DNA of 64,000 nucleotides from Streptomyces sp. 11x1. Its GTDB lineage: Bacteria > Actinomycetota > Actinomycetes > Streptomycetales > Streptomycetaceae. Under the pieces are notes generated by a model, which was not told the DNA's origin, searched no databases, and saw only the letters and a program-made list of their open reading frames with translations. A program made the translations under genes and the position numbers. The stretch lies in contig NZ_CP122458.1 of the NCBI RefSeq assembly GCF_032598905.1, forward strand, positions 930,001-994,000, written 5' to 3'. This document shows, one piece after another, positions 1-7,847 of this stretch (within the stretch, counting starts at the first letter, position 1; every line of letters starts with the position of its first letter).

Positions 1-299
1 CCCTGCTGGCTGAAGGTGCGCAGTCCGAGCACGAAGCCGACCATCCAGCCGGCCATGCCTATCGCCGTGCCGAGGTGTTCGGCGAGGAACGGCAGCACCG
101 CGAAGAAGCCGACGTTGAAGGCGAGTTGGGTGAGGATGAGCAGCCGCAGGAGCGGGCTGAGCTTCGCCCAGGTACCGCGCCGCGACACCGTTGCGGCCGC
201 GCCGCCGGCCGCCGTGCGCGTTCCTTCCTCTCTCTGCGTCCTCTCTCCGGTCGTTCGCCCCGGGGGCGTCGCGGGCGGGTGCTGTGCGGGTTCGGTCAT
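1..299 (-). CDS. MFS transporter, N-terminal part (runs off window)
   Basis: Only the first ~99 residues lie in the window; the gene continues beyond base 1. The start ATG (299-297) overlaps the stop of the permease gene upstream in ATGA fashion, so the two are translationally coupled. A hydrophilic 45-residue N-terminus is followed by the first membrane segment (LLILTQLAFNVGFFAVLPF) and the start of a second one containing GMAGWMVGFVLG, which is typical of MdtH-like drug/proton antiporters of the major facilitator superfamily. Its position last in a binding-protein/permease operon behind a Zur box suggests export of a metallophore or related small molecule. That role is inferred from context only. 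Confidence 0.75.
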   Translation of the reverse strand, partial: MTEPAQHPPATPPGRTTGERTQREEGTRTAAGGAAATVSRRGTWAKLSPLLRLLILTQLAFNVGFFAVLPFLAEHLGTAIGMAGWMVGFVLGLRTFSQQ

Positions 300-2047
300 C
301 CGGTCTCTCCGACGGTGGGGGCGGCGGTGGGCTTCGGTCGGCGGTGTACGGCTCCGGCTCGCGGACGGCGCGGCCACCGCACCCCGCCCGCCGCCGTGAC
401 CGCGAGGGCGCCGAGGAGGGCGAGCGCGCCGGCGGGGGCGAGGACGGCCCAGGGGGCGCGTTCGGCGTAGGGCAGGTTCTCGGCGAGGAGGAGGCCCCAT
501 TCGGGGTCCGGCGGCTGCACGCCCAGGCCGAGGAAGCCGAGCGAGGTCAGGGCGAGGGCCACGCCGGGCAGCCGGAGCAGGGCGTGCCGGGCGACGGGTG
601 GCAGTACGGCGGGAAGCAGTTCGCGGCGGAGCAGGTAGGTGTCGTCCGCGCCGAGCCCTTTCGTGGCCGTGATGTGGGTCGTGGCCCGTTCCTGTTCGAG
701 CAGGGCCGTGGTGTGCGCGGCCAGGGGCACCCAGGCGACGGCGGCCACGGCCAGCGCGGGTGTCGCCGCTCCGCCGCCCGCCGCTCCGGCGACGAGGAGA
801 CCCGCGAGGACCGCGGGGACGGCGTTGACGGTGTCGACGAGGGGCCCGGACAGGCGCGGCAGCAGCCCGAGCAGGAGGCCCGTCAGCAGCGCGGAGGCGC
901 TGATCGTGACGGCCAGGGCGAGGGTGGTGAAGGCGCCGTGGCCGATGCGGGCGAGGAGATCGCGGCCGAGTGCGTCGGTGCCCAACGGGTGTGCCCAGGA
1001 GGGTGGTCGGAGCCGGGCGCCGGTGTCGAGGGCCAGTGGGTCGCGGGCCAGACCGAGCGCGACGACCGTCAGCAGGAGGGCGCCGTGCAGCAGGGGGGCG
1101 CGGCTCGGGGCCGGTGGCACGGGGCGGTGCAAGGAGTGGAGCGCGCCGTCGCGGAGGGCGGGGCCGATAAGGAGGCGGGCGGCGAGACGGGCGAGGGCAC
1201 CGGCCGCGGCGGCGAGCAGGACGAGGGCGAGGGTGCCTGCCTGGAGGACGGGGAGGTCCTGGGCGAGGGCGGCCTGGAGGGTGGTGCGGCCGAGGCCGGG
1301 TATGTCGAAGACCTGCTCGACGGTGACGGCCCCGCCGGTGAGGCCGACCACGAACAGGCCGAGGTTGGGCAGCAGTCCGGGCAGACAGCGGCGTACGGCG
1401 TGGCGGGCGGTGGCCCGCCCCGGTATGCCTCGTGCGGCGGCGGCCAGTGCCCAGGGTTCGGCGAAGGCGCCGGGCAGCAGGTCGTCGAGCATCCGGCCGA
1501 GCAGCGCGCCGGCGGGCAGGCCGAGGGCCAGGGCGGGCAGCACCGTCCACTGCGGCCCGTACCAGCCGAGCGCGGGCAGCCAGCCGAGGTGCACGCCGAC
1601 GACGACGGCGAGCACGGAGGCGGTGAGGAACTCGGGCAGCGCGGCGAGCAGCGCGGCGCCGCTACCGCCGCCCCGGCGGTCGTCGAGGCGGCGGTGCGCG
1701 CCGAGCCACAGGGTACGGGCGCAGACCGCCGCGGCGGTGGCCGCCGCGACGACGAGCGCGGCGGCCATCAGCAGCAGGGAGACGCCGAGTGCCTGGAGGA
1801 CGGAGGGGGTGACCTCGGCGCCGGAGATCCACGACCGGCCCGCGTCGCCCCGGGCCAGTCCGCCGAACCACACCCCCAGGAGTCGCAAGGGGCCCGCATC
1901 GAGGCCGAGTTCGTCGCGTACGGCCGCCAGGACCTCCGGCGTCGGGTCGCGTTCGGCGGAGCGTGCCTTGAGGACGGTGAGCGCCGGGTCGGTACTCGAC
2001 AGCCAGGGCAGCAGGCCGATGCCGCACAGCAGTCCCGCGGCGAGCAA
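296..2047 (-). CDS. Fused ABC transporter permease (peptide/nickel/opine type)
   Basis: About 583 residues, twice the length of one DppB- or DppC-type permease. Two BPD_transp_1 units lie in one chain, with EAA-loop signatures near residue 210 (ARGIPGRA...LPGLLPNLG) and near residue 450 (ATKGLGADDTYLLRRELLP). This looks like a natural DppB-DppC fusion forming the whole membrane channel of a family-5 importer. The frame has no ATG or GTG near its beginning; TTG at 2047 is the first usable start, 20 bases after the binding-protein stop, so the start is uncertain by a few codons. It is co-transcribed with the binding protein and the MFS gene. No ATPase subunit is in view; it may lie past the left edge. 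Confidence 0.85.
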   Translation of the reverse strand: MLAAGLLCGIGLLPWLSSTDPALTVLKARSAERDPTPEVLAAVRDELGLDAGPLRLLGVWFGGLARGDAGRSWISGAEVTPSVLQALGVSLLLMAAALVVAAATAAAVCARTLWLGAHRRLDDRRGGGSGAALLAALPEFLTASVLAVVVGVHLGWLPALGWYGPQWTVLPALALGLPAGALLGRMLDDLLPGAFAEPWALAAAARGIPGRATARHAVRRCLPGLLPNLGLFVVGLTGGAVTVEQVFDIPGLGRTTLQAALAQDLPVLQAGTLALVLLAAAAGALARLAARLLIGPALRDGALHSLHRPVPPAPSRAPLLHGALLLTVVALGLARDPLALDTGARLRPPSWAHPLGTDALGRDLLARIGHGAFTTLALAVTISASALLTGLLLGLLPRLSGPLVDTVNAVPAVLAGLLVAGAAGGGAATPALAVAAVAWVPLAAHTTALLEQERATTHITATKGLGADDTYLLRRELLPAVLPPVARHALLRLPGVALALTSLGFLGLGVQPPDPEWGLLLAENLPYAERAPWAVLAPAGALALLGALAVTAAGGVRWPRRPRAGAVHRRPKPTAAPTVGETG

Positions 2048-2067
2048 GGTCCGCCAGAGTGCCCGTG

Positions 2068-3561
2068 TCAGCGCCGGGTCCCCGTTCCGACCAGCGTGCG
2101 CTCGTACGGGTCGAGGATCACGCCCCGCACCGATGCGCCGACGCCGGTGATGATCCGCTGGTGGACGAGCGGGACGGTGGCGTCGGTGCCGAGGATCGCG
2201 GCCTCGGCGTTCATCGCCACCCGCTGCCGCTGCGCGGTGTCCGACTCCTTCTCGGCGGCGGCGACGGCCCGGTCGACTTTCTTGTCGCAGAGCAGCGCGA
2301 GGTTGTAGCTGCCGTCGCAGGTGAAGTCGCTGGCGAGGATGGAGACGGGGTCGCCGGTGTCGAGCAGGGAGTTGCGGGCGCCGACGAAGGCGTCGAACTT
2401 GCCGGCGAGGGCGTCGCTCTCCAGCCGCGAGTACTCGCGGGCCTCCAGTTTCACCTCGAACCCGGCTTCCCTGAGCTGCTGTTGCAGCACCTGGGCGACC
2501 TCGGGCAGTTCGGGCCGGTTGTCGTACGTGGCGAGGGTGACGGAGGTGCCGTCGGGGTCGCCGGCCTTCGCGCGGCCTGCCGGTTCGACGCGCTGGGCGG
2601 CGGCCCAGGTCACGGCGGGGCCGAAGATGCCGACTCCGGCGTCGGCGTGGCCCTCGTACACGTCGTCGGCGAGGAGGGAGCCGTCGACGGCACCGCGGGC
2701 GGCGGCCCGCAGCTTCGGGTCCTTGAAGGCGCCGGACTCGGTGTTGAGCAGGAGGCTGGTGGTGCGGGTGGTGGCCGTCTCGCGGCGGGTGCCCTTGTCG
2801 AGGGTGGATGCCTGCGACACGGGGACGGCCTCGGCGATGTCGACCTGGTCGGTGCGCAGCGCGTTGGTGCGGGCGGAGCCGTCGGCGATGAACCTGGCGT
2901 CGATGCCGGTGGCCTGGGCGCGGCCGCCCCAGTAGGCGTCGAAGCGGTCCAGGGTGGCGGCGGTGGTGCCGGTGACCTTGGTGATCTCGAAGGGGCCGGT
3001 GGCCGTGCCGACCGGGTTCACGCGTGTGTCGCGGTAGGCCTTGGCGGACAGGATCGCAAGGCCGGGGCTGGTGAGCCGCAACGGCAGTGCGGGGTCGGGG
3101 TCCTCGGTGGTGACGCGCACGCGGCGGTCGCTGTCGGCCTTCGCGGTGAGTGCGGTGCCGGAGAGCGCGGCGGTCACGGGCTCGGCCTCGGTGGCGCGGG
3201 TGAGGGCGGCGGCGACGGTGACCGGAGTGACCTCGGTGCCGTCCTGGAAGGTGGCCTCACGCAACGTGAAAAGCCAGTTCCGGTCGTTCTCGCGGGTCCA
3301 GGACTCGGCGAGCGCGGGGGCCGCGATGCCGTTGGCGTCCAGCTTGGTGAGGCCTTCGGTGACGCCGAGGCGGCTGAGGAGGGTGGCGTCGGCGCCGTAG
3401 GGCGAGAAGTTCTCGGCGGGCGGGAAGGCGAGGGCCACGCGCAGTCGTGCGCCGTCACCGGACGCGTCGTCCGCGCTCCCCCCGTCCGAGGCGAAGCAGC
3501 CGGTCAGCAGGGGGGCGATGAGCAGGCCGGCGGCGGCGCGGCGGCGGCGGGGAGAGCGCAT
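2068..3561 (-). CDS. Family-5 extracellular solute-binding lipoprotein
   Basis: About 497 residues. The N-terminus is a lipoprotein signal (RSPRRRRAAAGLLIAPLLTGC, lipobox LTGC), so the protein should be anchored outside the membrane. The body matches SBP_bac_5 (DppA/NikA/CntA-like): the ENFSPYGAD opening, an LAESWTRENDRNWLFTLREA block, FQDGTEVTPVTVAAAL, and a late FDAFVGARNSLLDTGDP region. The family binds peptides, nickel chelates or opine metallophores. A Zur-type site 70 bases upstream favours a metal-linked ligand over peptides. First gene of the operon with the fused permease and MFS exporter. The Shine-Dalgarno AAGGA is unusually close to the ATG. Confidence 0.85.
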   Translation of the reverse strand: MRSPRRRRAAAGLLIAPLLTGCFASDGGSADDASGDGARLRVALAFPPAENFSPYGADATLLSRLGVTEGLTKLDANGIAAPALAESWTRENDRNWLFTLREATFQDGTEVTPVTVAAALTRATEAEPVTAALSGTALTAKADSDRRVRVTTEDPDPALPLRLTSPGLAILSAKAYRDTRVNPVGTATGPFEITKVTGTTAATLDRFDAYWGGRAQATGIDARFIADGSARTNALRTDQVDIAEAVPVSQASTLDKGTRRETATTRTTSLLLNTESGAFKDPKLRAAARGAVDGSLLADDVYEGHADAGVGIFGPAVTWAAAQRVEPAGRAKAGDPDGTSVTLATYDNRPELPEVAQVLQQQLREAGFEVKLEAREYSRLESDALAGKFDAFVGARNSLLDTGDPVSILASDFTCDGSYNLALLCDKKVDRAVAAAEKESDTAQRQRVAMNAEAAILGTDATVPLVHQRIITGVGASVRGVILDPYERTLVGTGTRR

Positions 3562-3630
3562 GTCCTTGGTTCTCTGTAGGGGGCGGGCGACGGGACGCGG
3601 AGCGACGGGATGGTCCGCGACGCGGATTAC

Positions 3631-3647
3631 ATGACAATGATTTTCAT
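3631..3647. promoter_or_regulatory. Zur-type zinc-repressor box
   Basis: ATGACAATGATTTTCAT is a 17-base palindrome with one mismatched pair. It agrees closely with the actinobacterial Zur consensus (TGAAAATSATTTTCA). It sits 70 bases upstream of the binding-protein start and overlaps the last codon of the neighbouring GNAT gene, which is the correct position to repress the transport operon. It does not resemble the Streptomyces iron box. Assignment is by motif only. Confidence 0.7.
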
Positions 3648-4252
3648 CTGATGGACGGGGGGCCGACCGCCACGGGCGCGGGCCCGGGCACGGAGACGGG
3701 CGCGGAGACGGGTGCGGGACCTCGCACCGGCACCGGCACCTCGAAGTGCACCACCCGTTCCCCGGTCGTCTCGCGCTCGTCGCACACGGCCGCACCCTGC
3801 GAGCGCCAGAAGTCCTCGGCGCCGGGCACCCCGGGGTCGGTGTGCAGGTAGACGGAGCGGTAACCGCCGTCGGCGGCCGCGAAGTCCAGCAGCGCGGAGA
3901 CCAGCCGCCGGGCCAGCCCACGGCGCCGGTGCTCGGCACGGACGTACACCCGGCGCAGTTGGGCGGTCTCCCCGGACGGGTAACGCTCGGCCAGCCAACG
4001 GGGGTTGGGCGGATGGGCGGGCCCGCGGGAGTCCAGCGCGCCCGTGGCGACGACCGCGCCGTCCCGCTCGTCGACCGCCACCAGGAGCACATGCCGGTCG
4101 GGGGCGACGTACGCCGCCCGCAGATCGATGATGTCGCCGTGGCAGCGCGGCACATAGCCCGTGCCGAAGTCCCGGTAGACGGTGTCGAGCATCACCGCCC
4201 GCGCGCCGTCGAGTTCTTCGGGCCCAGCCACCCTGATGTCATAGTCATGCAC
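3644..4252 (-). CDS. GNAT-family N-acetyltransferase
   Basis: About 202 residues if the GTG at 4252 is used. The core has the acetyl-CoA binding strand-loop AQLRRVYVRAEHRRRGLARRLV (motif A, RRRGLA near residue 116) preceded by LLVAVDERDGAVVATGAL, and followed by RSVYLHTDPGVPGAEDFWRSQGA, as in Gcn5-related acetyltransferases; the substrate is unknown. The C-terminal 25 residues are a low-complexity Val/Pro/Ala tail. A TATAAT hexamer ends six bases before GTG 4252, so the mRNA may be leaderless. An in-frame ATG at 4282 is the alternative start. The gene is transcribed toward the Zur-controlled operon but is probably a separate unit. Confidence 0.8.
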   Translation of the reverse strand: MHDYDIRVAGPEELDGARAVMLDTVYRDFGTGYVPRCHGDIIDLRAAYVAPDRHVLLVAVDERDGAVVATGALDSRGPAHPPNPRWLAERYPSGETAQLRRVYVRAEHRRRGLARRLVSALLDFAAADGGYRSVYLHTDPGVPGAEDFWRSQGAAVCDERETTGERVVHFEVPVPVRGPAPVSAPVSVPGPAPVAVGPPSIR

Positions 4253-4258
4253 CTGCAC

Positions 4259-4264
4259 ATTATA
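4259..4264 (-). promoter_or_regulatory. -10 element (TATAAT) for the GNAT gene
   Basis: The minus strand reads TATAAT, a perfect consensus -10 and rare in such GC-rich DNA. The expected transcription start falls on the G of the GTG at 4252, which would make the message leaderless. I see no good -35 hexamer 17 bases further upstream. Confidence 0.45.
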
Positions 4265-4426
4265 TGCAATAAGCCGGATCATTCCGATCAGGGGTTCGGG
4301 TCGCCACCCTTCGGACGGGGTGGTGCCCTGCGGCGCGCGGGCGGCCTGGATGCGACGGTGTGCCACCGGCCGCCGTACGGGACAGGCGTGTTGAGGCCAC
4401 TACCGGGTACTCCGGAGGTCATGCGG

Positions 4427-5443
4427 ATGAGCGTGGTGGATGTGGGATCGAACACCGTACGGCTCGTGGTGGCGGACGCCGAGGGGGGTGTGCCGCTGCC
4501 GGTGCACACCGCCAAGTGGCGCCTGCGGCTGTCCGAGCAGGTTCCGCCCGGGGGTGATGTGCCCGACGAGGCCGTGCAGCGGCTCTGCCGGGCGGTAGCG
4601 GCCGCGGCGCGGACCGCGGAGAGATGGGGGGCGGCGACGCCGCTGGCGTTCGCGACCGCCGTGGTGCGGTCCGCGCCGAACTGCCGAAAGGTGCTGCGCA
4701 CGGTGCGCGCGGAGACCGGCGTGCCGATCTGCACCCTGCCCGGCGAGGTGGAGGCCGAACTCACCTTCCTCGGGGCGCGGCGGTGGATGGGCTGGCGGTC
4801 GGGGCCGCTGGCCCTGCTGGACATCGGGGGCGGCTCGCTGGAGGTGGCCTTCGGGCGGGGGCGACTGCCGGACTTCGTGGCCTCGCTACCGCTGGGGGCG
4901 AACCGGCTGACGCACGAGTTCTTCCACGGGCAGGACCCGCCGTCGGTGGAGAGCATCAAGGCCCTGCGCCGCAAGGTCCGTCATCAACTCCGGGACGTCT
5001 CGGCCCGTATCCGTTGGGAGGGACCGCGCACCGCCGTGGCCACCTCGCGCACCTTCCAGCAGCTCTCCCGGCTGTGCGGATCCGCGCCGGGCCGCCATGG
5101 CCCCTTCGTGGAACGGGAGTTGCGGTGTGCGGACCTCGGCGAAGCCATCACCCGGCTCGCCGCCCTGCCCGCGGCCCAGCGATCCGCCCTGCCGGGCATC
5201 TCCGCACCTCGGGCGACACAGAGCCTCGCCGGGGCACTGGTCGGGCACACCACGATGAAGCTCGCCGGCTTGAAGAGCGTGACGATCTGCCCCTGGGCGA
5301 TCCGCGAGGGCGTTCTGCTGCGGCACATCGAGGACGGCCCGGCGTGGTGGTCGGAGGTGACTCGGGACGTCGAAGCCACCAGGTCGGCCGGTGCGAGCAC
5401 GCCGGGCGCGGTGCCCCTGCGCATCGCGGCCCCGGCCCGCTGA
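4427..5443 (+). CDS. ppx: Ppx/GppA family phosphatase (exopolyphosphatase-like)
   Basis: About 338 residues. It has the actin-like ATPase-fold signatures of exopolyphosphatase/pppGpp phosphatase: VVDVGSNTVRLVV at residues 3-15 and LLDIGGGSLEVAFGRG near residues 129-144. The length fits the short actinobacterial type without the C-terminal HD domain. The family hydrolyses terminal phosphate from polyphosphate or pppGpp in the cytoplasm; which substrate is used cannot be read here. ATG 4427 is chosen because GGAGGT lies 8 bases before it; the ATG at 4421 would be too close. Single gene, followed by the His-rich small protein. Confidence 0.88.
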   Translation: MSVVDVGSNTVRLVVADAEGGVPLPVHTAKWRLRLSEQVPPGGDVPDEAVQRLCRAVAAAARTAERWGAATPLAFATAVVRSAPNCRKVLRTVRAETGVPICTLPGEVEAELTFLGARRWMGWRSGPLALLDIGGGSLEVAFGRGRLPDFVASLPLGANRLTHEFFHGQDPPSVESIKALRRKVRHQLRDVSARIRWEGPRTAVATSRTFQQLSRLCGSAPGRHGPFVERELRCADLGEAITRLAALPAAQRSALPGISAPRATQSLAGALVGHTTMKLAGLKSVTICPWAIREGVLLRHIEDGPAWWSEVTRDVEATRSAGASTPGAVPLRIAAPAR

Positions 5444-5534
5444 CCGCACCCGGCCGACCCGGCCGGCCCGGCCGCATCTCGGCTCACCCGCCTCGCTCCA
5501 CCTCATCCCCTCGCCGCGCCGAAAGGAGCCCTCC

Positions 5535-5801
5535 ATGAACCACCACGACGAGCAGAACCCGGACCACACGCGTGACCAGCACGGCAAGCACAGCAAGCAC
5601 AGCAAGCACGGTAAGCACAGTGAGCACGACCGGCGCGGCGGGAGGAACGAGCCCGACACTGCACTCGACGAGGTCCTGCGCGAGGCGGAGCGGGCCGAGA
5701 CGGACGTCACCGGCGCCGAGCGGCGCCGCCACGACGGGGAGGCGGGCGACGCGATCACACCCAACGAGCGGGCCCAGGAGGAATCCTCCCAGCACGACTA
5801 G
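5535..5801 (+). CDS. Small His/Lys-rich hydrophilic protein
   Basis: 88 residues behind a good ribosome site (GAAAGGAG, 8 bases before ATG 5535). The N-terminal third is a tandem run of HGKHSKHSKHGKHSEH made from a 9-base DNA unit (AAGCACAGC and variants). The rest is charged and probably disordered, with a conserved-looking NEPDTALDEVLREAERAETDVTGAERRRHD stretch only hinted at by composition. There is no signal or membrane segment. Histidine clusters of this type can bind zinc or nickel, but I do not recognise a family and no function is claimed. Codon use is normal for the neighbourhood, so it looks like a real gene. Confidence 0.6.
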   Translation: MNHHDEQNPDHTRDQHGKHSKHSKHGKHSEHDRRGGRNEPDTALDEVLREAERAETDVTGAERRRHDGEAGDAITPNERAQEESSQHD

Positions 5802-5987
5802 TACGCCCCACGGGAGCGCCGGGGGCGCTGTCGACAGCAACCCCCGGCTGAATGTCAATACCGCTGGCAGCAATTCACCTTTTCGAGTGTCGTAGATCTT
5901 GCGCCGGGCGCGAAAGGGATGGCGCGCCCCGCGCCGGGGTAGCTAACCGGATCCGATGCGCCCTACCCCTGACAAGGTGGAGCCGCC

Positions 5988-6437
5988 ATGACGCCGGATG
6001 CCCATGACCGTGCCGCCCCTCATCCCGAGGACACGGCCCCCGAGTCCGGAGCCGGGGCCGCGCCCGGGGCCGTGGCGGACAATCCCTACGCCCGCGCCCG
6101 ACGGATCGGCCCCTTCGCCGTCATCGAGGTCTCGGGCGAGATCGACCTGGCGTCGGCGGGGTCCCTCGCCGAGCACTTGATGGCCGCCGTGACCGGGGCA
6201 GCCCCGCCGGACGTGCTCGTCGACCTGCGCCACGTCTCCTTCTTCGACTGCTCGGGGCTGCGCGTGCTGTGCAGGGCGGAAGCCACGGCCAGGTCGCGCG
6301 GCGGGCGACTCCGCCTTGTCTCCGACCAGCCCCGGATACGCCAACTGCTGCGCGGCGCAGGCCTGTTGGGCCGCTTCCCGCCCTTACCGGACATCCCGCC
6401 CGCTCCCCCGCCTCCGCGACGGCCAAGTCTCAACTAG
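5988..6437 (+). CDS. STAS-domain anti-sigma-factor antagonist
   Basis: 149 residues. A disordered acidic/Pro N-terminus of ~40 residues precedes a STAS domain: AVIEVSGEIDLASAGSLAEHL, then LVDLRHVSFFDCSGLRVL. The DCSGLR Ser near residue 89 is the position phosphorylated in SpoIIAA/RsbV/BldG. Such proteins bind anti-sigma kinases and release stress sigma factors when dephosphorylated. No anti-sigma gene is adjacent, so this is an orphan antagonist; the SpoIIE-type phosphatase at 15.3 kb is a possible partner by class only. A 25-residue Pro-rich tail ends the protein. Confidence 0.85.
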   Translation: MTPDAHDRAAPHPEDTAPESGAGAAPGAVADNPYARARRIGPFAVIEVSGEIDLASAGSLAEHLMAAVTGAAPPDVLVDLRHVSFFDCSGLRVLCRAEATARSRGGRLRLVSDQPRIRQLLRGAGLLGRFPPLPDIPPAPPPPRRPSLN

Positions 6438-6535
6438 CGGTTCAATGAAACGATTGAAGGACCTGCGGCGGGCACACACCGTTCCGGCGGACACCGGCGC
6501 GGAATCCGAGCGACACAGAAGTGGAGACGCGCGAA

Positions 6536-6727
6536 GTGAAGTTCCTTCTCGAAGTCGACCTGGACAGCACGGCCTGGGACGAGGCCACCACCGTGCAGGA
6601 GTTGGAGCGCATCCTGCGCTACTGGGGCGGCAACCTCCGACACTGCGAGATCGGCCCCGGGGACGGACAGCCCCTGTACGACTCCGGCCACCAGGAGGTC
6701 GGCCGCTGGACCGTCACCGCCGAGTGA
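6536..6727 (+). CDS. Conserved-looking small hypothetical protein
   Basis: 63 residues from GTG 6536, with GGAGAC 7 bases upstream; a GTG at 6521 would add five residues. Sequence features: MKFLLEVDLDSTAWDEATTV, an ERILRYWGGNLRHCEI core and GRWTVTAE at the end. The pattern resembles small Streptomyces proteins of about this size that follow stress or signalling genes, but I cannot name a domain. It is followed directly by a strong terminator hairpin, which supports a real transcription unit. Confidence 0.55.
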   Translation: MKFLLEVDLDSTAWDEATTVQELERILRYWGGNLRHCEIGPGDGQPLYDSGHQEVGRWTVTAE

Positions 6728-6731
6728 CGGT

Positions 6732-6759
6732 CGGCCCCCGGGCATGATGCCGGGGGCCG
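6732..6759 (+). terminator. Hairpin terminator
   Basis: CGGCCCCCG (6732-6740) pairs with CGGGGGCCG (6751-6759) around a ten-base loop, five bases after the stop of the small gene. There is no U-tract, as is common for Streptomyces terminators. Confidence 0.65.
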
Positions 6760-6908
6760 GCCCGCGGCCCCACTCCGCTTCGGCCGGCCCCCGAACGGGG
6801 ATCGCGTGACACTCCGTGACAGGGCTCGCGCTCCCCAGCCACGAGCCCTCGCTCATCACTCACGGGGCCACACAACCCCGGTCTCTCGGCCGCCGTCGGC
6901 GACCGTGT

Positions 6909-6991
6909 CCTACGGGACGTTCACGTCGTACGGGAGGTACAGGTCGTACGAGGTTCAGGTCGTACGAGAGCTACAGGCCGTACGGGGGTTC
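6909..6991. repeat. Degenerate 16-18-bp tandem repeat 3' of the SSI gene
   Basis: About five imperfect units built on TCGTACGRGRGSTWCAGG (for example TCGTACGGGAGGTACAGG, TCGTACGAGGTTCAGG, TCGTACGAGAGCTACAGG, CCGTACGGGGGTTCAG). Each unit carries the palindromic core CGTACG. The array abuts, and its last unit overlaps, the stop codon of the subtilisin-inhibitor gene. It lies between two convergent genes. Confidence 0.6.
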
Positions 6992-7424
6992 AGAAGGAGT
7001 AGAGAACGCTCGCGGCGGAGTCCTTCAGACACTCGTTGGCGAAGGTGCGCTCGTACGCGACGCGCTTGCCCTGCCAGACGCCGTGCACGGTGACGATCAC
7101 CGGGTCGTACTGCTTGGTGCACATCGCCCCGGCGTTGGCGCTCAGGGCGTCGAAGTCACCGCCGCTGTCGCGGAGTTCGGCGCAGGCGTCGACGGGCGCC
7201 GGATGGGTGCCGCCGGGCTTCGGCGCGCAGCTCAGGGTGACCGCGCGTTCGGGGGTGACGGCGGCCGAGTCCTCGCCATGGCCCACGGTCAGCACCAGGG
7301 CCGACGGGGCGTAGAGACTCTTCGCCACGGGCGCGGGGTCCGCGAGCGCGGGCCCCGCGAAGGGGCCGCAGACAGCGGCGGCCGTCAGGGTGAGAGTCGC
7401 TGCCAGGCGCGCGGTCTTCGGCAT
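6990..7424 (-). CDS. sti1: Streptomyces subtilisin inhibitor (trypsin-type), secreted
   Basis: 144 residues, the usual precursor length. A Sec signal peptide occupies residues 1-28 with cleavage after GPALA. The mature protein has [17 protein letters not shown], four cysteines (66, 81, 102, 132) for the two conserved disulphides, and the C-terminal block [18 protein letters not shown]...NEC of the SSI family. The reactive loop reads MCTKQYDP, so P1 is Lys104 rather than the Met of the classical subtilisin inhibitor; this predicts trypsin inhibition as in STI1/STI2. Start ATG 7424 is chosen because GGAAGG lies 9 bases before it; ATG 7433 would touch the ribosome site. A single-gene unit; the product is exported to restrain extracellular proteases. 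Confidence 0.93.
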   Translation of the reverse strand: MPKTARLAATLTLTAAAVCGPFAGPALADPAPVAKSLYAPSALVLTVGHGEDSAAVTPERAVTLSCAPKPGGTHPAPVDACAELRDSGGDFDALSANAGAMCTKQYDPVIVTVHGVWQGKRVAYERTFANECLKDSAASVLYSF

Positions 7425-7847
7425 GGTGTGCATCCTTCCGCTCTGCAGGAATGCCCGGACGGCTCCGCCACATCGGTCGCGTGTACGAAGCCGGCCCGGA
7501 CGGTGCCGGTTCGGCGAGCGCGAGTCTGCCGGGTCCCCGGCCGGAACACACATCGACCCCACAGGTTTCGGTAACTTTGAGTGTTGAATCAGTGGCTCGA
7601 AGTCACAGAATTCGAACATGCAAACCCCGATTCTGAGCGGTTCTCGATCGCCCCATGATCATGAATGGCCGGATCTCCACGGCTCGGCAATCGGCCTGAA
7701 ACATTCCGCTTCGGCTCACGACAACCGCCCGAACGGGCCTGGGCCGGGCGACCATCAAGCGTGCGGAACGGTGGACGGCGCGTGTTCGGGTCGCCAGGAT
7801 CGTCGGCGACATGGGGCGTTCTCGACGGTGATGGGCAGGGCCGACGC

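Noticed and set aside
191..2308. Long plus-strand frame opposite the fused permease
   Set aside because: Gly/Glu/Arg-rich low-complexity product, an artefact of GC-rich third positions; the minus strand encodes recognisable transporters.
6444..6747. Possible gene starting ATGAAACGATTG after the STAS gene
   Set aside because: Becomes Arg/Gly/Pro-rich shadow; the small gene at 6536 in another frame has better bias and a ribosome site.
7576..7640. TTCGAA-containing stretch considered as tRNA or attachment-site remnant
   Set aside because: No acceptor or anticodon stem can be formed.
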